From Paenibacillus phocaeensis (GTDB taxonomy: Bacteria > Bacillota > Bacilli > Paenibacillales > Paenibacillaceae): 64,000 bases of DNA. Numbering within the stretch: position 1 is the stretch's first letter; each line of letters starts with the position of its first letter. The notes beneath the pieces are model-generated. The model did no database searches and had not been told where the DNA came from. It saw nothing but the letters and a program-made list of their open reading frames with translations. Location of the stretch: the NCBI RefSeq assembly GCF_900021165.1, contig NZ_FCOQ01000039.1:30124-94123 (forward strand), in the 5' to 3' direction. Made by a program: the position numbers and the translations under genes. Shown here piece after piece: positions 61,404 to 64,000 of the stretch.

Positions 61404-62140
61404 CGCTCCTGCCCCCTAGCTTCAAGCTTGTAGCCGATCCCCCAGACTGTTTTGATCCATTCCGGGGTCGACGGGTTGGTTTCGATTTTCTCCCGCAGCC
61501 GGCGGATATGAACGGTAACCGTTGTCGTATCACCGTCATAAGCCACATCCCACACCTGGTTCAACAGCTGGCTGCGGGAAAACACCTTCCCCGGGTACTT
61601 CGCAAGTAGGTGTAGAAGATCGAATTCCTTCATCGTCAAATCCGCCTCTACTCCCCGAATCAATACTCGCCGCTCCTGCGGAAAAATCTCCAGGCCGTCA
61701 AACGCAATCGCCGGCCCTTCACCACCTTCAGCCGCTGATTTCGGGGGGGCCGCCGCTGCGGCAGCACCCGTTTGAACGCCGGTTCGCCGCAGGATGTTCT
61801 TGATACGCAGCACCAGTTCGCGTGGACTAAACGGTTTGGTCAGGTAATCGTCCGCTCCCATCGTGAGCCCCAGCAACCGGTCGGCTTCCTCGCCGCGGGC
61901 CGTCAGCATAATGATCGGCGTATCCTCCTGCTGACGGATCCGATCGCATACCTCCAGACCGCCAAGCTTCGGCATCATAAGATCCAGCACCAGCAAATCG
62001 GGTTGATGCTCTTCCCAATGGCGCAGCGCTTCCTCCCCATCCGAAGCAACCCAAACCATCCAGCCCTCGCGTTCCAGATAACGGCGGCAGACATCCGTAA
62101 TATTTTGCTCATCGTCGGCAACTACAATTTTGGCGCTCAC
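61400..62140 (-). CDS. OmpR-family response regulator
   Basis: 246 residues from GTG 62140 (MSAKIVVADDEQ), with GGGGGCC upstream. Receiver with Asp53 (LLVLDLMMPKLGG) and Lys in LTKPFSPREL; an Ala/Gly-rich linker at about 125-150; winged helix DNA-binding domain at 155-246 (DLTMKEFDLLHLLAKYPGKVFSRSQLL-type). It probably binds the 11-bp-spaced direct repeats at 62577-62595 upstream of the lipoprotein gene. Confidence 0.93.
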   Translation of the reverse strand: MSAKIVVADDEQNITDVCRRYLEREGWMVWVASDGEEALRHWEEHQPDLLVLDLMMPKLGGLEVCDRIRQQEDTPIIMLTARGEEADRLLGLTMGADDYLTKPFSPRELVLRIKNILRRTGVQTGAAAAAAPPKSAAEGGEGPAIAFDGLEIFPQERRVLIRGVEADLTMKEFDLLHLLAKYPGKVFSRSQLLNQVWDVAYDGDTTTVTVHIRRLREKIETNPSTPEWIKTVWGIGYKLEARGQER

Positions 62141-62226
62141 AAGTATGGCCCCCTGCCTAGTGGAAAGTATTCCCTGTATCATTAATCACATTATACCGTG
62201 ATGCTAGAGAGGTTACGACCTTTGGA

Positions 62227-62478
62227 TTATTTGCCCATTTCATCGTCCATATTTCCATCCTTCATTTCGCCGTCCTTCATTTCCCCACCCATCATGTCCT
62301 GGCTCATCTCGCTGTTCATCATCTCGCCATTTCCGGAGGTACCGCTCATTTCCGTTGAAGTGTTGGCCCCGTCGTTCATGTTCCCTTGGTTCATCATGTC
62401 GTTGTTTTTGGCACCGCATGCGGCTAACGTCAGCATAGCCCCCAGCATCAAGATCATTCCGATTTTTTTCATGCTCAT
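62227..62478 (-). CDS. Methionine-rich small lipoprotein
   Basis: 83 residues from ATG 62478 (AAAGGAAGAAG upstream; another ATG two codons later is possible). Lipobox LTLAAC with Cys21. The mature 63 residues hold 13 Met, mainly in EM, MM and NM pairs within Asp/Glu/Asn/Gly/Lys text (GGEMKDGEMKDGNMDDEM), and lack His, aromatic residues and further Cys. This is a disordered, surface-bound Met reservoir. Such sequences bind Cu(I) or act as sacrificial methionines for hypochlorite-type oxidants. It heads a same-strand series: two-component system, then a Moco oxidoreductase of the MsrP type. Direct homology was not tested. Confidence 0.8.
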   Translation of the reverse strand: MSMKKIGMILMLGAMLTLAACGAKNNDMMNQGNMNDGANTSTEMSGTSGNGEMMNSEMSQDMMGGEMKDGEMKDGNMDDEMGK

Positions 62479-62515
62479 CTTCTTCCTTTCGTGATTTGGA
62501 CTTCGTTCGCCCCCT

Positions 62516-62543
62516 ATCTTAACGAACAATGCTAACCATCCAA
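62516..62543 (-). promoter_or_regulatory. Candidate promoter of the Met-rich lipoprotein operon
   Basis: Minus strand TTGGAT (62538-62543), 16-bp spacer, TAAGAT (62516-62521), about 40 bp before the lipoprotein start. Confidence 0.45.
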
Positions 62544-62576
62544 GAACAATCCGCTTGCGAAACCATTAGAAAAGCC

Positions 62577-62595
62577 TTACGAAAGTATTACAAAA
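62577..62595. promoter_or_regulatory. Candidate OmpR-type direct-repeat operator
   Basis: TTACGAAA at 62577 and TTACAAAA at 62588 repeat with 11-bp spacing, about one helical turn, as is usual for OmpR-family regulators. They lie 34 bp upstream of the -35 of the lipoprotein promoter, so positive autocontrol is plausible. Confidence 0.4.
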
Positions 62596-62607
62596 CCGCC
62601 GCTCAAT

Positions 62608-62643
62608 AAGAAAACCCGCCCCAGGCTAAGCCTGAAACGGGTT
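62608..62643 (-). terminator. Terminator of the tetR gene
   Basis: Minus strand AACCCG, inner stem CAGGCT/AGCCTG, CGGGTT, followed by TTCTT. Lies 14 bp after the tetR stop. Confidence 0.85.
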
Positions 62644-62656
62644 ATATAATGCCGAT

Positions 62657-63328
62657 TTACTGAGGACGGCCGGCGATGCCGTACATGAGCAGGTCCAAGG
62701 TGCGTTCGATTTCTTCCTCTTCATCAAAAGGGAAATCCGGCACGATCAGCACATGTACCAAAATCATCCCAATCATCACGCTCGCACCGGTTCTGGCGAT
62801 CCGCCATGGCGGCGCTTCAACAAGCAGTCCTTTTTCCTGAAAATGCAGAATCACTCGCTTGATCCGCTGAAAAACGATCTCAGACGCCAACCCTTTCACC
62901 TGCTCCAGCAGCTCCGGCTGAAACGGGACCTCCTGAATTAAGATTTTGATAATCCGCATATTCTCACGGACAAACTTGAAACGGTCCTTGGCCAGCGCGC
63001 GAAAAAAATCCTCCGCCCGCTCATACGGCAGATCGAGCATTTTGGCAAAATCCCGCAACAGGAAGGGGGCAACGAGCTTGATGACAATCGGTCCGGCAAT
63101 GGACAACAGCAGATCCTTCTTGGTTTTGTAGTGACGGAAAATCGTTCCTTCGGCCACCCCGGCCTTTTGCGCAATTTCACTGGTGGACGTTGCGGCATAT
63201 CCCTTCTCTGCAAAAATCTCCGTCGCTGCCTCCAAAATTTTAATCTGCTTCTCCGTCTTCTTCTCCGTGTCCTCTTCTTCCGTTAACCGGATCAAGTCCT
63301 CCAGCCACTGCTCTCTCTCGTTCGACAT
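62657..63328 (-). CDS. TetR/AcrR-family transcriptional regulator
   Basis: 223 residues. N-terminal helix-turn-helix at about 30-75: ILEAATEIFAEKGYAATSTSEIAQKAGVAEGTIFRHYKTKKDLL-type text, a textbook TetR motif. C-terminal ligand-binding helices include ERAEDFFRALAKDRFKFV. Divergence is absent: it follows the ABC-2 permease gene on the same strand by 51 bp and probably controls that exporter operon. Ligand unknown. Confidence 0.93.
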   Translation of the reverse strand: MSNEREQWLEDLIRLTEEEDTEKKTEKQIKILEAATEIFAEKGYAATSTSEIAQKAGVAEGTIFRHYKTKKDLLLSIAGPIVIKLVAPFLLRDFAKMLDLPYERAEDFFRALAKDRFKFVRENMRIIKILIQEVPFQPELLEQVKGLASEIVFQRIKRVILHFQEKGLLVEAPPWRIARTGASVMIGMILVHVLIVPDFPFDEEEEIERTLDLLMYGIAGRPQ

Positions 63329-63379
63329 AGAGGCCCCTCCCCTCTTTCTTCGTATCGTATGCTTCTCCAGTCCAGCGTA

Positions 63380-64000
63380 CTATATTTTGCGGTGCTTGCG
63401 CAACGCGAGTACATTGGCGAGCATGAACACAAGGGACAGCCCGGCCAGCACGTAGACGTCAAGCGCGATCCCGCTCCAGCCCTCGCCGCGGATCATGATG
63501 CCGCGCAGCGCGTCCGCGCCGTATTTCAGCGGCGTGATGTGAGTGATCCAGCGCAGCCACGGTGAAATGCTCTCCAGGTCAAACAATCCGGAGAAGAACA
63601 CCTGCGGCACGATGACAATCGGAATGAACTGAATCATCTGGAATTCCGAATTGGCGAAAGCCGACAAGAGTGTGCCGAAGCTAAGGGCCGAGAGCGACAG
63701 CAGCAGCATGATCAGCAGCACATATCCGAAGGAGCCGACCATCAGGCTGCCGAGCGCATAGACCGTGAATCCGGCAATTAGCACCGCTTGCAGGCTCGTA
63801 AAGATGCCGAAGCCCGCCGTATAGCCGGTGACGATCTCCCAGCGGCGCAGCGGCGTAGCGAGCAGCCGCTCCAGCGTACCGCTTGTTCGCTCCCTCAGGA
63901 AAGAAACACCGGCGATCAGAAATACGAAGAAGAAAGCAAACAAGCCGATCAGCACAGGGCTTAAGCTGTCAAAGGAAGACATCTCCGCCCCGCCGTGCAA
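63380..64000 (-). CDS. ABC-2 type transporter permease, partial
   Basis: The visible 206 residues are the C-terminal part; the reading frame runs through the window edge at 64000, so the true start lies beyond. About six helices are seen, with the ABC-2 membrane-domain text SFLRERTSGTLERLLATPLRRWEIVTGY near the start and IPIVIVPQVFFSGLFDLESISPWLRWITHITPLKYG near the end, both typical of YhgE/YbhR-like drug or lipid exporters. Partner ATPase is expected upstream, outside the window. Ends 51 bp before the TetR gene. Confidence 0.88.
   Translation of the reverse strand: MHGGAEMSSFDSLSPVLIGLFAFFFVFLIAGVSFLRERTSGTLERLLATPLRRWEIVTGYTAGFGIFTSLQAVLIAGFTVYALGSLMVGSFGYVLLIMLLLSLSALSFGTLLSAFANSEFQMIQFIPIVIVPQVFFSGLFDLESISPWLRWITHITPLKYGADALRGIMIRGEGWSGIALDVYVLAGLSLVFMLANVLALRKHRKI

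Overview
The window reads as chromosomal DNA of a Paenibacillus-like Gram-positive bacterium. Evidence: moderately GC-rich DNA, a Bacillus-order purEKBC operon with paired PurBoxes and a guanine riboswitch, a glnQHMP-glnKL nitrogen locus, a FapR-type operator at fabH, YesMN-type sensor/AraC-regulator pairs beside carbohydrate ABC transporters that lack their own ATPase, and an S-layer-anchored multimodular glucanase. No rRNA, tRNA, phage, transposase or CRISPR array was found.

Layout. 1-4460: minus-strand purE-purK-purB-purC, controlled by PurBoxes and a riboswitch/terminator. 4498-10230: glutamine ABC transporter glnQHMP followed by the GlnK/GlnL two-component system, with a GlnR/TnrA-type box upstream. 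10240-11070: gene-free and repeat-rich (17-bp tandem array, AGCGTTA palindromes). 11074-16312: universal stress protein, DUF1294 membrane protein, a 45-codon gene, topB, FapR-controlled fabH and a repeat element. 16360-28914: a catabolic locus made of sensor/regulator, sugar ABC importer, cytosolic clan GH-A glycosidase, PLP enzyme of the D-threonine aldolase/D-serine dehydratase type, M20 amidohydrolase and RidA. 29251-34611: DMT exporter, sulfurtransferase, membrane GDPD, HxlR regulator and aldo/keto reductase.

34705-50082: a beta-glucan locus. It holds an SLH-GH16-CBM surface enzyme, an anchored substrate-binding protein, a lipoprotein lichenase, an ABC importer, a YesMN-type two-component system and a secreted lichenase. 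Polysaccharide would be cut outside the cell, oligosaccharides imported, and the sensor kinase would set expression. 50388-58667: nucleotide metabolism (deoxynucleotidase, thymidine kinase, dGTPase), serine hydrolase, glutathione-peroxidase-type enzyme, a MarR/MFS pair sharing a 12-bp operator, and a Fur-boxed flavodoxin. 58699-58916 is a second repeat element related to the one at 15750-15952. 58998-62595: a Met-rich lipoprotein, an OmpR-type two-component system and a cytochrome b/molybdopterin fusion oxidoreductase. 62608-64000: TetR regulator and a partial ABC-2 permease.

Most noteworthy are: (i) the Met-rich lipoprotein/two-component/Moco-oxidoreductase cassette, which resembles methionine-based hypochlorite defence but in a Gram-positive, fused form; (ii) the glycosidase/D-amino-acid-type enzyme/M20/RidA locus, whose combination suggests breakdown of an aminoacyl glycoconjugate; (iii) a dispersed intergenic repeat with GATTATCCC inverted ends.
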